From an uncultured Bacteroidales bacterium (GTDB lineage: Bacteria; Bacteroidota; Bacteroidia; Bacteroidales; Muribaculaceae): a DNA stretch of 64,000 nt. The translations under genes and the position numbers were made by a program. Location of the stretch: the NCBI GenBank assembly GCA_902776835.1, contig CACYRK010000006.1, positions 1 through 64,000 on the forward strand, written 5' to 3'. A model generated the notes under the pieces. The model was not told the origin of the DNA. It made no database searches and saw nothing but the letters and a program-made list of their open reading frames with translations. Below are positions 52,950 to 62,524 of the stretch, piece by piece (within the stretch, counting starts at the first letter, position 1; every line of letters begins with the position of its first letter).

Positions 52950-53801
52950 TTATTTTTTGCGGAGGATGGCTACGTAGGTGAGCAGGACCACGTTCATCAT
53001 CAGGGCGTAGATGATTGCCGGGATGGCGATTACGCCGTCGTTGAACACAAACGGGCTGGAGGCGATGGCAATGGCCTGGGCGGCGTTTTGCATGCCCACC
53101 TCGATGACGATGGTGCGCCGCTCGGTGGTCTTCAGGCGCGTGGCGACAGCCAGTAGCGCCGCCACACCGATGGCCACCAGCAGCATCGCAGTGACAGCGA
53201 GGCCCAGTTGTCCGATGTTGGCAATAATGTTGGCACGGTGCTGCACAAAGAAGATTCCCGCCAGCAGCATCAGCGCCGGGAAGGCGAGTTTCGACAGCAC
53301 ACGGTCGATGCGTGCCGCCACGTTAGGTGCCCAGTGGTTGAGGGCGAGGCCCAAGAGGATGGGCACCGCCATAAGCACGATGTTCTGCACCAGCAAGTTG
53401 CCCACCGGCAGGTGGAACGCCTGTTGGCCCTCGACGCCAGCCATGCCCACCGCCAGGGCGAGCACCAGCGGGATGGTGAACAGCGTGATGACACTGCTCA
53501 GCGCGGTGAGCGTGACGCTCAGCGCCACATCGCCGTGGGCGAGTTTGGAGAACACGTTGCTCGAACTGCCGCCCGGACAGCAGGCGATGAGCACCAGGCC
53601 CACGAAATACAGCGGCGGCAGATGGAACAGCCACGCCAGCGCCAAGGCGATGGCCGGCAGCACCACCAACTGGCCCAGCAGCCCCACGGCGACGGCTCGA
53701 GGACGACGGGCAATCATAACGAAATCGCCCACGCGCAGCGTTAGACCCAAATCAAACATCAGTAGTGAGAGGATTGGCAATACAATGATAATCGGATTCA
53801 T
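52950..53801 (-). CDS. bile acid:sodium symporter family (BASS) protein
   Basis: The 283 residues have nine to ten membrane helices and the BASS hallmarks: LIACCPGGSSSNVFSKLAHGDVALS, with the sodium-site Ser/Asn in the crossover, and the second crossover EVGMQNAAQAIAIASSPF. Members carry bile acids, pantoate, pyruvate or other organic anions with sodium, so bile acid transport is only a possibility. It stands alone on the minus strand, 112 bp from tatC and 195 bp from the kinase. Confidence 0.88.
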   Translation of the reverse strand: MNPIIIVLPILSLLMFDLGLTLRVGDFVMIARRPRAVAVGLLGQLVVLPAIALALAWLFHLPPLYFVGLVLIACCPGGSSSNVFSKLAHGDVALSVTLTALSSVITLFTIPLVLALAVGMAGVEGQQAFHLPVGNLLVQNIVLMAVPILLGLALNHWAPNVAARIDRVLSKLAFPALMLLAGIFFVQHRANIIANIGQLGLAVTAMLLVAIGVAALLAVATRLKTTERRTIVIEVGMQNAAQAIAIASSPFVFNDGVIAIPAIIYALMMNVVLLTYVAILRKK

Positions 53802-53913
53802 TGCTATGTGTTTTTCTTTTTGTTAATTAGGCATTGTGACTTAAAGTGTTAATTTTAAAAGTACAACTTTATATTTCAATGCGTAACTCGTGCAGCGAGT
53901 TGCCGGAAAACGG

Positions 53914-54726
53914 TCACTCATCGTCGGTGTCGGGCACCGCTTTCGGCACCAGTTTGGCACTTATTTCCCACAGCAGATATATTGGCAGGAACACCACCAT
54001 CAGAGTGAACGGGTCGCCCGTGGGAGTGATGATTGCGGCGAGCACCAGCAGTGCCACGATGGCATGGCGGCGGTACTTGCCGAAGAATCCGCGCTTCAGC
54101 GCCCCCACCTTGCCGAGCATCCAGCACACCAGGGGCATCTCGAAAATCAGACCCATGACGAAAATCAGCATCAGGAAGGTATCCATGTAACTGTCGAGCG
54201 AGATTTGGTTGGGCACCATCTGGCTCACATGGTAGTCGGCGAGAAAGCGCAGCGTGATGGGGAAAACGATGAAATAGCCCACTGCGGCGCCGAGGAAAAA
54301 CATCGCGTTACCCATTACGAACGCCATGCGCGCGCCGCGCTTCTCGTGCGGGTAGAGCCCCGGGGCCACGAAGGTCCACAGCAGGTAAATCACCACGGGG
54401 AACGAGAGCACCAAGGCGAGCCAAAACGAGGTCGACATGTGAATGAAGAACTGCGATGCCAACTGGATGTTAATCAGTTCGACATGGAATCCGGCTGCGC
54501 TGAACGGCGGCAGTTGGGGCACCATGGCCGTGATTGCCTCGAAGCATCGGTAGAGCACGAAGTCGCCGCGGCACGGCGCCAGGATCACGGCGTCGAAGAT
54601 GCTGGGCATGGCCACAAATAAAGCGATGGTGACCAGAGTCACCACCACGGCAATGCGTACCAGCACGTCGCGCAAGGCGTCGAGATGGTCCCAAAACGAC
54701 ATCTCCTGCAACTTCTCCTCAGCCAT
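53914..54726 (-). CDS. tatC: Sec-independent protein translocase TatC
   Basis: TatC is the signal-peptide receptor of the twin-arginine translocase. The 270 residues show six membrane helices and conserved pieces SFWDHLDALRDVLVRI at the N-terminus, FVMGLIFEMPLV and the PTGDPFTLM loop near the end. It is encoded 18 bp after tatA. No tatB-type gene is seen, as expected for Bacteroidetes, which use TatA and TatC. Confidence 0.95.
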   Translation of the reverse strand: MAEEKLQEMSFWDHLDALRDVLVRIAVVVTLVTIALFVAMPSIFDAVILAPCRGDFVLYRCFEAITAMVPQLPPFSAAGFHVELINIQLASQFFIHMSTSFWLALVLSFPVVIYLLWTFVAPGLYPHEKRGARMAFVMGNAMFFLGAAVGYFIVFPITLRFLADYHVSQMVPNQISLDSYMDTFLMLIFVMGLIFEMPLVCWMLGKVGALKRGFFGKYRRHAIVALLVLAAIITPTGDPFTLMVVFLPIYLLWEISAKLVPKAVPDTDDE

Positions 54727-54744
54727 GACCGATAGGCCGCGAGA

Positions 54745-54996
54745 TTACTTCTTGTCGTTGTCGGGCATCACGTTGCCCGTCGAGGCCTTCTCGTCGTCGG
54801 CCGGCTTTTTGATTTCTTCCTCAATCTCGTTCATGCCCTGCTTGAAAGAGCGCACGCCCTTACCCAAGCCTTTCATGAGTTCGGGGATTTTCTTGCCGCC
54901 GAAGAGCAGCAGCACCACAAAGACGATGATGATAATCTCGCCCGTGCCGAAAGTGCCAAAAAGCAACAAAATAGTGTTCAGCATATCTAAAATCAT
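54745..54996 (-). CDS. tatA: Sec-independent translocase protein TatA
   Basis: The 83 residues have the TatA layout: a short N-terminus, one hydrophobic helix (about 15-34), the [21 protein letters not shown] hinge and amphipathic helix, and a charged tail. TatA forms the pore of the twin-arginine system. It precedes tatC in the same operon. An inner ATG at 54984 is also possible and would drop four residues. Confidence 0.94.
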   Translation of the reverse strand: MILDMLNTILLLFGTFGTGEIIIIVFVVLLLFGGKKIPELMKGLGKGVRSFKQGMNEIEEEIKKPADDEKASTGNVMPDNDKK

Positions 54997-55120
54997 TTTT
55001 GTTCAGGCTGCAAAATTAAGGAAATTCTGCCAAATTTCATAACAGCACCTTAATAAAACTATGACCTTGATAGCAAAAAGCGCAATTTTCAACTTTTTAC
55101 AACCCCAATTACCATAGTCA

Positions 55121-55151
55121 TTTGGAAAACAAAAAAAATGCCGTAAATTTG
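55121..55151 (+). promoter_or_regulatory. promoter of the large SGNH protein gene
   Basis: TTTG (55121-55124) and TAAATTTG (55144-55151) are 19 nt apart. The ATG at 55201 is 49 nt after the -7 box. Confidence 0.85.
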
Positions 55152-55200
55152 TGGGTCAAAAAACAGAACTTTATCATTATCAACCATTAAACAACCATTT

Positions 55201-58200
55201 ATGCTAAAACACAAGGGAATCACACTCTTTGCGCTGCTGCTCCTTGCCGCAGCGCTGCCGGTGCGCGCCATCGACGTCAGTCAGGCCTCGCGCACCGTCG
55301 AGCAGACCTTCGACGGCATGTGGGACGGTAGCGCCCCCACCCAGTCGATGCCTGCCGACTGGCGCATTGACCGCCAGATGAACGCCCCCCGCACCGTTGG
55401 CACATGGACCGACGCACAGACCGTGGTGATGTACACCGGTGGTGTGTCGCTGGCCAGCAACGCCAAGAACGGCACGTGGAACTTCGGAGCCGACGGCAAC
55501 AGCGACCGCGCCGTGGGCGGCCTGTCGACCACCGTTGCTTCGGGCACACGCTGCATCAGCGTCATGACCCACCTGAGCAATGTCGACACCGAGGCAATCA
55601 GCAAACTCGAGTTGAGTTACGACATCGAGAAGTACCGCTACGGCTCCAACCCTGAGGGCTTCGCCGTGCAACTGTACTACTCGACCGACGGCACCAACTG
55701 GACCAATGCCGGCGACGACTTCTACACCTACTTCAGCCCCGACGCATCGACCATCGGCGCCGAGCAGGTGCCCATCAGCGTCACCAGCGTGACGGGCAAG
55801 GCGCTTCGCGTCGACGTGATGCCGGCCACCGACCTCTATCTGGCGTGGAACATCAGCGTTGCCGCCGGATCGAGCCCCAACCTGGCCATGGGCCTGGCCA
55901 TCGACAATGTCGCCATCAGCGCAACATTTGCCAGCGAGGAAGACCTGTGCCTCGTCTACGCCGAGGACGTGACCCGCTGGAGCAAACTGCTGCTCGACTG
56001 TGGCGACGGCGCCATGGAACCCAGCGGTACAACGGTGGTCAATGGCGTATCGTACAAATACTACGAGTTGCCAGCCAGCGACAATAACATCGATCTCACC
56101 TTCACCGACGGTGGTTCAAAGAGCGTGTCGGCCGGCAGCATCACAGCCACCGGCGAGCACTACTTCTGCGTCACCGCCGACGAGGCAACGCCAATCGACG
56201 ACCCGAGCAACTACACCGGATGGGTCGACCCGACACGGCCTCCGTTTGTGGCCTCGGGCATCTATCTGCGCGGCGAGGTGAACTCGTGGGGCGCACCATC
56301 GGACTGGGAGTTCAGCGACGAGGGCGGCGGCACCTATGTGCTGTACGACAAGACGCTGAGCGGCCAGTTTAAGGTTGCCGACGCCAACTGGAGCAGCGCG
56401 TGCAACTACGGCAGCAACGGCGCGTCGGTGCTCATCGACACACCTTACAACCTGGTGCTGGGCACCAACGACAACATCTCGTGCGGCGGCAACAGTTACG
56501 TGTGCAAGCGCATCGTGGTCACCATCGCCAACGGGCAGGCCACGCTGTTGCTCGAGAGCGACGACGATGCCACCGGCCTTACCAAGGTGTACGTCATGGG
56601 CGACAACAACGGCTGGAACTATATGGACGAGAGCGGCGCTCTGTCGCTGACCGACGCCGAGGGCGTATTTGCCGGCCAGGTGACCATGCTTGCCGGCGAC
56701 GACGGCCTGAGCCACTGGCGCATCTACCAGCGCCTGGGCATGGGCGGCGTGTGGGGCAACCCCGGCGGTGCCGACGCCACAGGCAACAATGTTAGCGGCA
56801 CTCTGGAGAAAGGCAGCACGGGCACGGTGAGCACCGAGCCGGGCACTTACCAGGTGACCTTCGACATCAACACCGGCGCCTACAGCCTCGAGCAGGTGGC
56901 CTCGGTGGCCGTGAGCATGGATGTTGAGCCGGCCGACGTCGTGCTGGTAACCACCGTCCCCGACGAGGTGAAGGTGCTCTCGCTCAACAACAGCCTCATC
57001 TATTACCACGACCAGGACGCCATGTTCAACGACATTGCCGCCGCCATGGGCAAGAATGCCTTCTGGCTCAAGCACACCCTGCTGGGCAAGCCGCTGAGCA
57101 CACACTGGGCCGAAGGTGACGGCCTCGCCGAAGACGGCACGCCGGGCGCCAAGATGCTGGTTCGCAGCGACGCCTGGAGCCACATCATCCTGCAAGAGCA
57201 GAGTTCGCTGCCACGCACCAACTTCGAGGCCTTCCGCGCCAACGTGAAGCAGTGGGTGGACTACATCCGCGAGTACTGCCCGAACCCCAACGCGGTGATT
57301 ATCCTGCCCATCAACTGGGCTTACAGTGGCGACTGGGGCAACTACACCGATTTCAACAAGACTTTCGTGGCCAACTATCTGGCGCTGGCTCGCGAACTCG
57401 GCCTCACGCTGTGCCCGGTTGGCGTGGCCTACGAGGACGTTTACGAGAGCGAGGGCAGCACGGTGACGCAGAGTTGGTTTGAGGACGACCGCCACCCCAC
57501 TCCCAAGGCAACCTACATGGCCGCCGCAATGGAGTACGGCCTGATCTTCGGCGAGGACCCCGCCACAATCACTTGGAACCCGACTTCGGTAAGCCAAACC
57601 GAGGCCGCCAAGATGCGCGACTATGCCAGCCGGGCATTGCTCGGTTTTGACAATGTTGTCGACCACAACGCCGGTATCGTGCTCTACGCCATCACGCTGC
57701 GCGACCAGTTTGGCATGGCCATCGACAGCGAGAACCCCATCGTGACCACCCTCGACGGCGGCGGCGCAATTGATGCCGACCACGTCTTCACCAGCGATGG
57801 CACCCTGGGCGACTACACGCTGAGCGTGAATTGCGGCGACTTTGCCAAGCAAGCGCTTATCCACGTCGTGGCTCCTGTCACCGAGGTGGAGCAATTGCCC
57901 TATATCGAGATTAACGAAGATGCCATGACGTTCACCGAGAACTTCGACGGCATGGGCACCGAAGCCACCGCCACGCTGCCCACCGGCTGGCGCATCGACC
58001 GCATCCTCAGCGGTCCGCGCACCGTGGGCATGTTCCGCACGGCAAACGAGAACACGATGTACGCCGGCGGCGTGAATCTGCCCAGCAACGCCAAGAACGG
58101 CACGTGGAACTTTGGTGCCGACGATGAGAGCGACCGCGCCGTGGGCGGCATCTCGACCGGTGTGGCCGACGCCACACGCTGCGTCAACGTTTATGCCCAC

Positions 58201-59064
58201 CTGCTGAACACCGGCCGCAAGAACATCCAGGACATCGTGTTGAGTTACGACATCGAGAAATACCGCATGGGCGCCAACGCCGCAGGCTTCGACGTTCAAC
58301 TCTACTACTCAATCGACGGCCGCAACTGGACCAGCGCCGGCAACGACTTCAAGACACATTTCAACCCCGACGCCTCCACTGCAGGCTATGCCAGCGTGCC
58401 TGGCCAGACGGTGAACGTGAGTGGCACGCTGCCCACCGTGGCACAGGCCGGCTGCGACCTGTTCCTGGCGTGGAACATCAGCGTGGCCAGCGGCGATGCC
58501 GCCCAGGCCGCAATGGCACTGGCTATCGACAATGTGAACTTCAGCGGCTCGCTGCCGCCCGTCCCCACCGCCCTGCACTACGTCTACGCTCAAGACCTCA
58601 CCGGATGGCCCGCCTTGGGCCTCTACGCTTGGGGCGACAGCGAACTGTTCGGCGCTTGGCCGGGCGAGAGTTGGGTCGAGGAAGTGGAAGTCAACGGCAT
58701 CGTCTACAAGAAGTTCCTCTTCGACACCGAGACTGGCAACTTCAGCCTGATTTTCAACAACTGGAATAACGGCAAGCAACTGCCCGACGTGGCCGTGAGC
58801 GCCGGTCGCGACTATTACTTTGTCATCGATGAGAACTCGGCTGTCGAGGTCGACCCCGAGGAGTACACCGGTGTGCAGCGCGTCGACAATGACCAGCGCA
58901 TCGCACTGCACAATGGCGTGGTGAGCGCACAAGGCACCATCAGCGCCTACGACCTGATGGGCCGCCGCGTAGCCAGCGGCAACGGCTCGCTCGACATCAG
59001 CGCAATGCCCCACGGCGTCTACATCATCCACACCGCCGCCGGCACCATGAAGGTAGCCCGCTAA
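55201..59064 (+). CDS. large secreted multidomain protein with SGNH/DUF4886 domain and T9SS-type C-terminus
   Basis: The 1287 residues start with a signal peptide and hold two copies of a jelly-roll module (about 35-240 and 905-1120; both have PRTVG and NAKNGTWNFGAD). A carbohydrate-binding-like segment follows each (about 245-340 and 1125-1225). A central domain (about 605-805) is SGNH-like, with LSLNNSL as block I and DDRHPT holding the catalytic Asp/His. The last 75 residues (AYDLMGRRV...LDISAMPHGVYIIH) are a Por-type sorting domain. It is probably a surface glycan- or ester-binding hydrolase; the Gly before the nucleophile Ser is Asn. Confidence 0.83.
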   Translation: MLKHKGITLFALLLLAAALPVRAIDVSQASRTVEQTFDGMWDGSAPTQSMPADWRIDRQMNAPRTVGTWTDAQTVVMYTGGVSLASNAKNGTWNFGADGNSDRAVGGLSTTVASGTRCISVMTHLSNVDTEAISKLELSYDIEKYRYGSNPEGFAVQLYYSTDGTNWTNAGDDFYTYFSPDASTIGAEQVPISVTSVTGKALRVDVMPATDLYLAWNISVAAGSSPNLAMGLAIDNVAISATFASEEDLCLVYAEDVTRWSKLLLDCGDGAMEPSGTTVVNGVSYKYYELPASDNNIDLTFTDGGSKSVSAGSITATGEHYFCVTADEATPIDDPSNYTGWVDPTRPPFVASGIYLRGEVNSWGAPSDWEFSDEGGGTYVLYDKTLSGQFKVADANWSSACNYGSNGASVLIDTPYNLVLGTNDNISCGGNSYVCKRIVVTIANGQATLLLESDDDATGLTKVYVMGDNNGWNYMDESGALSLTDAEGVFAGQVTMLAGDDGLSHWRIYQRLGMGGVWGNPGGADATGNNVSGTLEKGSTGTVSTEPGTYQVTFDINTGAYSLEQVASVAVSMDVEPADVVLVTTVPDEVKVLSLNNSLIYYHDQDAMFNDIAAAMGKNAFWLKHTLLGKPLSTHWAEGDGLAEDGTPGAKMLVRSDAWSHIILQEQSSLPRTNFEAFRANVKQWVDYIREYCPNPNAVIILPINWAYSGDWGNYTDFNKTFVANYLALARELGLTLCPVGVAYEDVYESEGSTVTQSWFEDDRHPTPKATYMAAAMEYGLIFGEDPATITWNPTSVSQTEAAKMRDYASRALLGFDNVVDHNAGIVLYAITLRDQFGMAIDSENPIVTTLDGGGAIDADHVFTSDGTLGDYTLSVNCGDFAKQALIHVVAPVTEVEQLPYIEINEDAMTFTENFDGMGTEATATLPTGWRIDRILSGPRTVGMFRTANENTMYAGGVNLPSNAKNGTWNFGADDESDRAVGGISTGVADATRCVNVYAHLLNTGRKNIQDIVLSYDIEKYRMGANAAGFDVQLYYSIDGRNWTSAGNDFKTHFNPDASTAGYASVPGQTVNVSGTLPTVAQAGCDLFLAWNISVASGDAAQAAMALAIDNVNFSGSLPPVPTALHYVYAQDLTGWPALGLYAWGDSELFGAWPGESWVEEVEVNGIVYKKFLFDTETGNFSLIFNNWNNGKQLPDVAVSAGRDYYFVIDENSAVEVDPEEYTGVQRVDNDQRIALHNGVVSAQGTISAYDLMGRRVASGNGSLDISAMPHGVYIIHTAAGTMKVAR

Positions 59065-59081
59065 CGGTACAGTTTTAACCA

Positions 59082-59122
59082 CAAAAACAGCGAATCACCC
59101 TTTTGGCGATTCGCTGTTTTTG
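59082..59122. terminator. bidirectional terminator
   Basis: CAAAAACAGCGAATC (59082-59096) and GATTCGCTGTTTTTG (59108-59122) are exact arms around 11 nt, with T-runs on both strands. It separates the convergent SGNH and CYTH genes. Confidence 0.88.
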
Positions 59123-59141
59123 TTTTAATGACATGATGCGA

Positions 59142-59594
59142 TTATGTGTTGAGGCCGAGTTGGGAATTGTAGTAGCGGCGGTCGTCGGTGACGTTTTTGC
59201 CGACGAATGGCGGACGGTCGTAATGGTAGTCCTCGCTGGGGATTTCGAGTTCGGCCAGGACGAGGCCATCCAGGCTGTCGTGAAACACATCCACCTCCCA
59301 TCGGTTGCCGTGGAATGGAACAATGTGTCGGGTTTTGACAATCACTGGCGGCGGACACAACGTGAGCAGTTGGCGCGCGTCGTCGATGGGAATCGGGTAT
59401 TCAAATTCGGCCCGCGTGGCACCGTTGTTGGGGCCTTTGATGGTGATTACTGCGCGGTCGTCGATGATGCGCACACGCACCGTGCGCCCTGTGTCGCGCG
59501 ACAGGTAGCCCTGGCTAATCTCATGTTTCTCGACAGCCATAGCCACGAAACTCATGTCGTGCACCAAGTACTTGTGTTCAATTTCTGTTGCCAT
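59142..59594 (-). CDS. CYTH-domain protein
   Basis: The 150 residues start with EIEHKYLV, a variant of the CYTH signature EIExKF, followed by the beta-barrel tunnel residues in RTVRVRIIDD, AVITIKG and RAEFEYPIP. CYTH proteins are metal-dependent triphosphatases or (rarely) adenylate cyclases; the tripolyphosphatase role is likelier for a lone bacterial member. It starts 8 bp after aat in the same operon as clpS, clpA and aat. The reason for that link is unknown. Confidence 0.9.
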   Translation of the reverse strand: MATEIEHKYLVHDMSFVAMAVEKHEISQGYLSRDTGRTVRVRIIDDRAVITIKGPNNGATRAEFEYPIPIDDARQLLTLCPPPVIVKTRHIVPFHGNRWEVDVFHDSLDGLVLAELEIPSEDYHYDRPPFVGKNVTDDRRYYNSQLGLNT

Positions 59595-59602
59595 ATCTAC
59601 AT

Positions 59603-60256
59603 TTATTGCTGGTTGAGTATTTTCATGTATTCATCGTATGGGATGAAGCGCGCCCCCATCGAGCGCAAGTGTGGCGTCTCGAGTTGGCAGTCAATAATAC
59701 TCCACCCTATTGACCTCATGTGAAGAGCCAAACTGATGAGTGCCAACTTTGAGGTATTTGGCTTGAGCGAAAACATGCTCTCGCCAATGAAACAGCGGTT
59801 TATCGCGACACCGTAAAGTCCCCCGATGAGTTTGCGCTCAGTGTCCCACACCTCGACACTTAGTGCATAACCCAAGTTGTGTAACTGGGTATAAGCCTCA
59901 ATCATGTCTTTGCCTAACCACGCCCCCTGCATTTGGTTGCGATTCTGCGCAGTGGAGCACCCGGCAATCACGCCATCGAAGTCGACGTTGACGCTAACCT
60001 TGTAATCACACTTATTTATGAACGAACGCATCGAGTGCGACACATGCACCTCGGCAGGAAAGATGACAAACCGCTGCATAGGGCAATACCAATGTATCTC
60101 GCCCTCGCGATAGGAATACCAGGGGAAGATGCCGTGGCTGTAGGCCAGCAGCAGCCGCTCCACGCTCAGGTCGCCACCCACGCACAGCAGTCCGTCGGGC
60201 TCGCCAAGCCGTGGATCGGGAAAGACTATTTCATCTTCTGGGAGTTGGAAAATCAT
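59603..60256 (-). CDS. aat: leucyl/phenylalanyl-tRNA-protein transferase
   Basis: Aat adds Leu or Phe to proteins with N-terminal Arg or Lys and so marks them for ClpS-ClpA. The 217 residues have FPDPRLGEPDGLLCVGGDLS near the N-terminus, the substrate-pocket pattern YSHGIFPWYS and the C-terminal IGGLYGVAINRCFIGESMFS. It overlaps clpA by 4 bp, so translation is coupled. This gene with clpS and clpA gives the whole bacterial N-degron route in one operon. Confidence 0.95.
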   Translation of the reverse strand: MIFQLPEDEIVFPDPRLGEPDGLLCVGGDLSVERLLLAYSHGIFPWYSYREGEIHWYCPMQRFVIFPAEVHVSHSMRSFINKCDYKVSVNVDFDGVIAGCSTAQNRNQMQGAWLGKDMIEAYTQLHNLGYALSVEVWDTERKLIGGLYGVAINRCFIGESMFSLKPNTSKLALISLALHMRSIGWSIIDCQLETPHLRSMGARFIPYDEYMKILNQQ

Positions 60257-62505
60257 GACAGCACCAGTTTGTCGTCAACACAATCGACATAGGCGTCGCC
60301 GCCGTTGCCGAGTTTGCCAAAGAGGATCTCCCGCATGAGCAGTGTCTTGAGTTGCTGGCTGATGACGCGGTCCATCTCTCGCGCGCCATATTGGCGCGAG
60401 AAGCCCTCGTCGAGCAGGTGGTTGCGCGCGGCGTCGCTCAGGTGCATCGTTACCTGCTTGTCGGCCAGTTTGGCTTCCAGTTCACGCAATTTCTTGTCGA
60501 GGATAAGGCTTGCCATGTCGCGACTCATGTCGTTGAACACCACCACACCGCTGAGTCGGTTGATAAACTCGGGCTTGAAGGTCTTTTTTACCTGTGTGAG
60601 CATTGCGCTGCCGGTAGTCACCTGCGAGGCGAAGCCCACGGTGGCCTGTGCGGCCCACTGTGCGCCGGCGTTGCTGGTCATTATCAGCACCACGTTGTGG
60701 AAGTGCGCCTTGCGGCCCTTGTTGTCGGTGAGCACGGCGTAGTCCATGACTTGCAGCAGGATGTCGAAGATGTCGGGGTGCGCCTTCTCGATTTCGTCGA
60801 AGAGCAGGACACAGTCGGGGTTGCGACGCACTGCGTCGGTGAGCAAGCCGCCATCGTCGTAGCCCACGTAGCCCGACGGTGCGCCGATAAACTTCGCCAC
60901 GGTGTGCTTCTCGGCGTACTCGCTCATGTCGAAGCGCACCAACTTCACACCCAGTTCGCGAGCGAGCGTTTTCGCCACCTCGGTTTTTCCCACTCCTGTA
61001 GGCCCCACAAAGAGCAGGCTGGCCAGCGGCTTGTTGTCGTCACCCAGTCCGGCCTTGGCCATCTGCACGGCCTCGACGACGCTGTCGACAGCCTTGTCCT
61101 GGCCGAATACCGTGCTGGTGATGCGCTCACGCAGCGAGGCCAGGCGTTGCGTGTCGTCGTCGCGCACCTGCAGGGCATCGACGCGGGCCACGCGGGCCAG
61201 CACTTGAGCGATGAGGTCGGAGTCGACGCGCGGCGTGGCGGCATCGTCGGCATGTTCCTGCATTTTCAGATAGGCACCGGCCTCGTCAATAAGGTCGATT
61301 GCCTTGTCGGGCAAGAAACGGTCGGTGATGTGCTTGGCGCTGGCGCGCACCGCCAGAGCGATGGCGTCGTCGTCGTAGTTCACGCCGTGAAACGCCTCGT
61401 ACTGTGGCTTGAGGGCTTGAATGATTTGTATTGTCTCGTCGATGCTGGGCTCTTGGATATCAATGACTTGGAAGCGGCGTATCATGCCCTTGCTGCGTGT
61501 GAGTTGCCGCGTGTACTCCTCGTGCGTCGTTGAGCCGATAAAGCGCACCTTGCCGCCCTCGAGAAACGGCTTGAGGATGTTTGCGGCGTCGACGCTGCCG
61601 TCGCCAGTGCGCCCGGCGCCCACAATGCCGTGAATCTCATCGATGTAGACGATGGCGTTGCCTTCCTTCTCCACGCCGCGCATGATGGCCGTAAGGCGCG
61701 CCTCGAAGTCGCCGCGATACTGCGTGCCGGCAAGCAGCGTGCCCATATCCACCTGATAGATGCGGCAGCCGCGCAGACTCTCGGGCACCTCGCCGCGCTC
61801 AATGCGGTCGGCCAGGCCGTAGACAATCGACGTCTTTCCCACGCCCGGCTCGCCCAAGTGCAGCGGGTTGTTCTTATCCTTGCGGCATAACACCTGCATG
61901 GTGCGCTGCAGTTCGGCCTCGCGGCCGATAAGCGGGTTGTGGTCGGCCACGCGGTCGTTGACGCAGGTCACGTACTGTTTCCACTTGACGGCCTCGGGCT
62001 TGCCTTGCATTGCTCCATCGGCGCCCTGGGCGTAGTCGTAGTCGAAGCCCTCGTTTTCGCCTTTTTCCTGGTAGGCGCTTATCAAATTGGCAATCAGTTC
62101 GGCCATTCCGGGCCCGGCCATGTTTTGCAGCAGATATGCCGCCCACGAGTCCTTCAGACTCAGCAAGGCCTTCACGAGTTTTGGCACATCGATTTCGGCA
62201 GCATCGGCCTGCAAGGCGATTTTCCGCGCCTCGTCGAGCAGTTCCAGCATCTGGAACGACATCACCGACTTGGCGTTTGCCGCCTTGATGGGCATGAGGC
62301 TCAGCCGTTCGGTGAGGCCTTTCTCCAGCGCGCCGGCATCCATGCCCGACCAGTCGATGGCCGTGACAAACGGCTCTTGCACAATCAGTTCGTAAAGCAA
62401 ATGCTCAGGCGTGACGAAGGCATGGTTGCGCTCCTCGGCAAGCATGGTAGCGCAATCGATGGCATCGTCGGCCATGGTGGTATATTGAATGTCGAATTCG
62501 TCCAT
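60253..62505 (-). CDS. clpA: ATP-dependent Clp protease ATP-binding subunit ClpA
   Basis: ClpA unfolds proteins and feeds them to ClpP. The 750 residues contain an N-terminal repeat domain (HAFVTPEHLLYEL) and two AAA+ modules with Walker A GEPGVGKT and GPTGVGKT, Walker B IVYIDEI and LLFDEIE, and a C-terminal IGF-type loop region (VGFASQV) for ClpP. The ATG at 62505 is preferred over an upstream 62547, which would overlap clpS. clpP is not in the window. Confidence 0.95.
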   Translation of the reverse strand: MDEFDIQYTTMADDAIDCATMLAEERNHAFVTPEHLLYELIVQEPFVTAIDWSGMDAGALEKGLTERLSLMPIKAANAKSVMSFQMLELLDEARKIALQADAAEIDVPKLVKALLSLKDSWAAYLLQNMAGPGMAELIANLISAYQEKGENEGFDYDYAQGADGAMQGKPEAVKWKQYVTCVNDRVADHNPLIGREAELQRTMQVLCRKDKNNPLHLGEPGVGKTSIVYGLADRIERGEVPESLRGCRIYQVDMGTLLAGTQYRGDFEARLTAIMRGVEKEGNAIVYIDEIHGIVGAGRTGDGSVDAANILKPFLEGGKVRFIGSTTHEEYTRQLTRSKGMIRRFQVIDIQEPSIDETIQIIQALKPQYEAFHGVNYDDDAIALAVRASAKHITDRFLPDKAIDLIDEAGAYLKMQEHADDAATPRVDSDLIAQVLARVARVDALQVRDDDTQRLASLRERITSTVFGQDKAVDSVVEAVQMAKAGLGDDNKPLASLLFVGPTGVGKTEVAKTLARELGVKLVRFDMSEYAEKHTVAKFIGAPSGYVGYDDGGLLTDAVRRNPDCVLLFDEIEKAHPDIFDILLQVMDYAVLTDNKGRKAHFHNVVLIMTSNAGAQWAAQATVGFASQVTTGSAMLTQVKKTFKPEFINRLSGVVVFNDMSRDMASLILDKKLRELEAKLADKQVTMHLSDAARNHLLDEGFSRQYGAREMDRVISQQLKTLLMREILFGKLGNGGDAYVDCVDDKLVLS

Positions 62506-62524
62506 TTCCTTGATTTTAAAAGTT

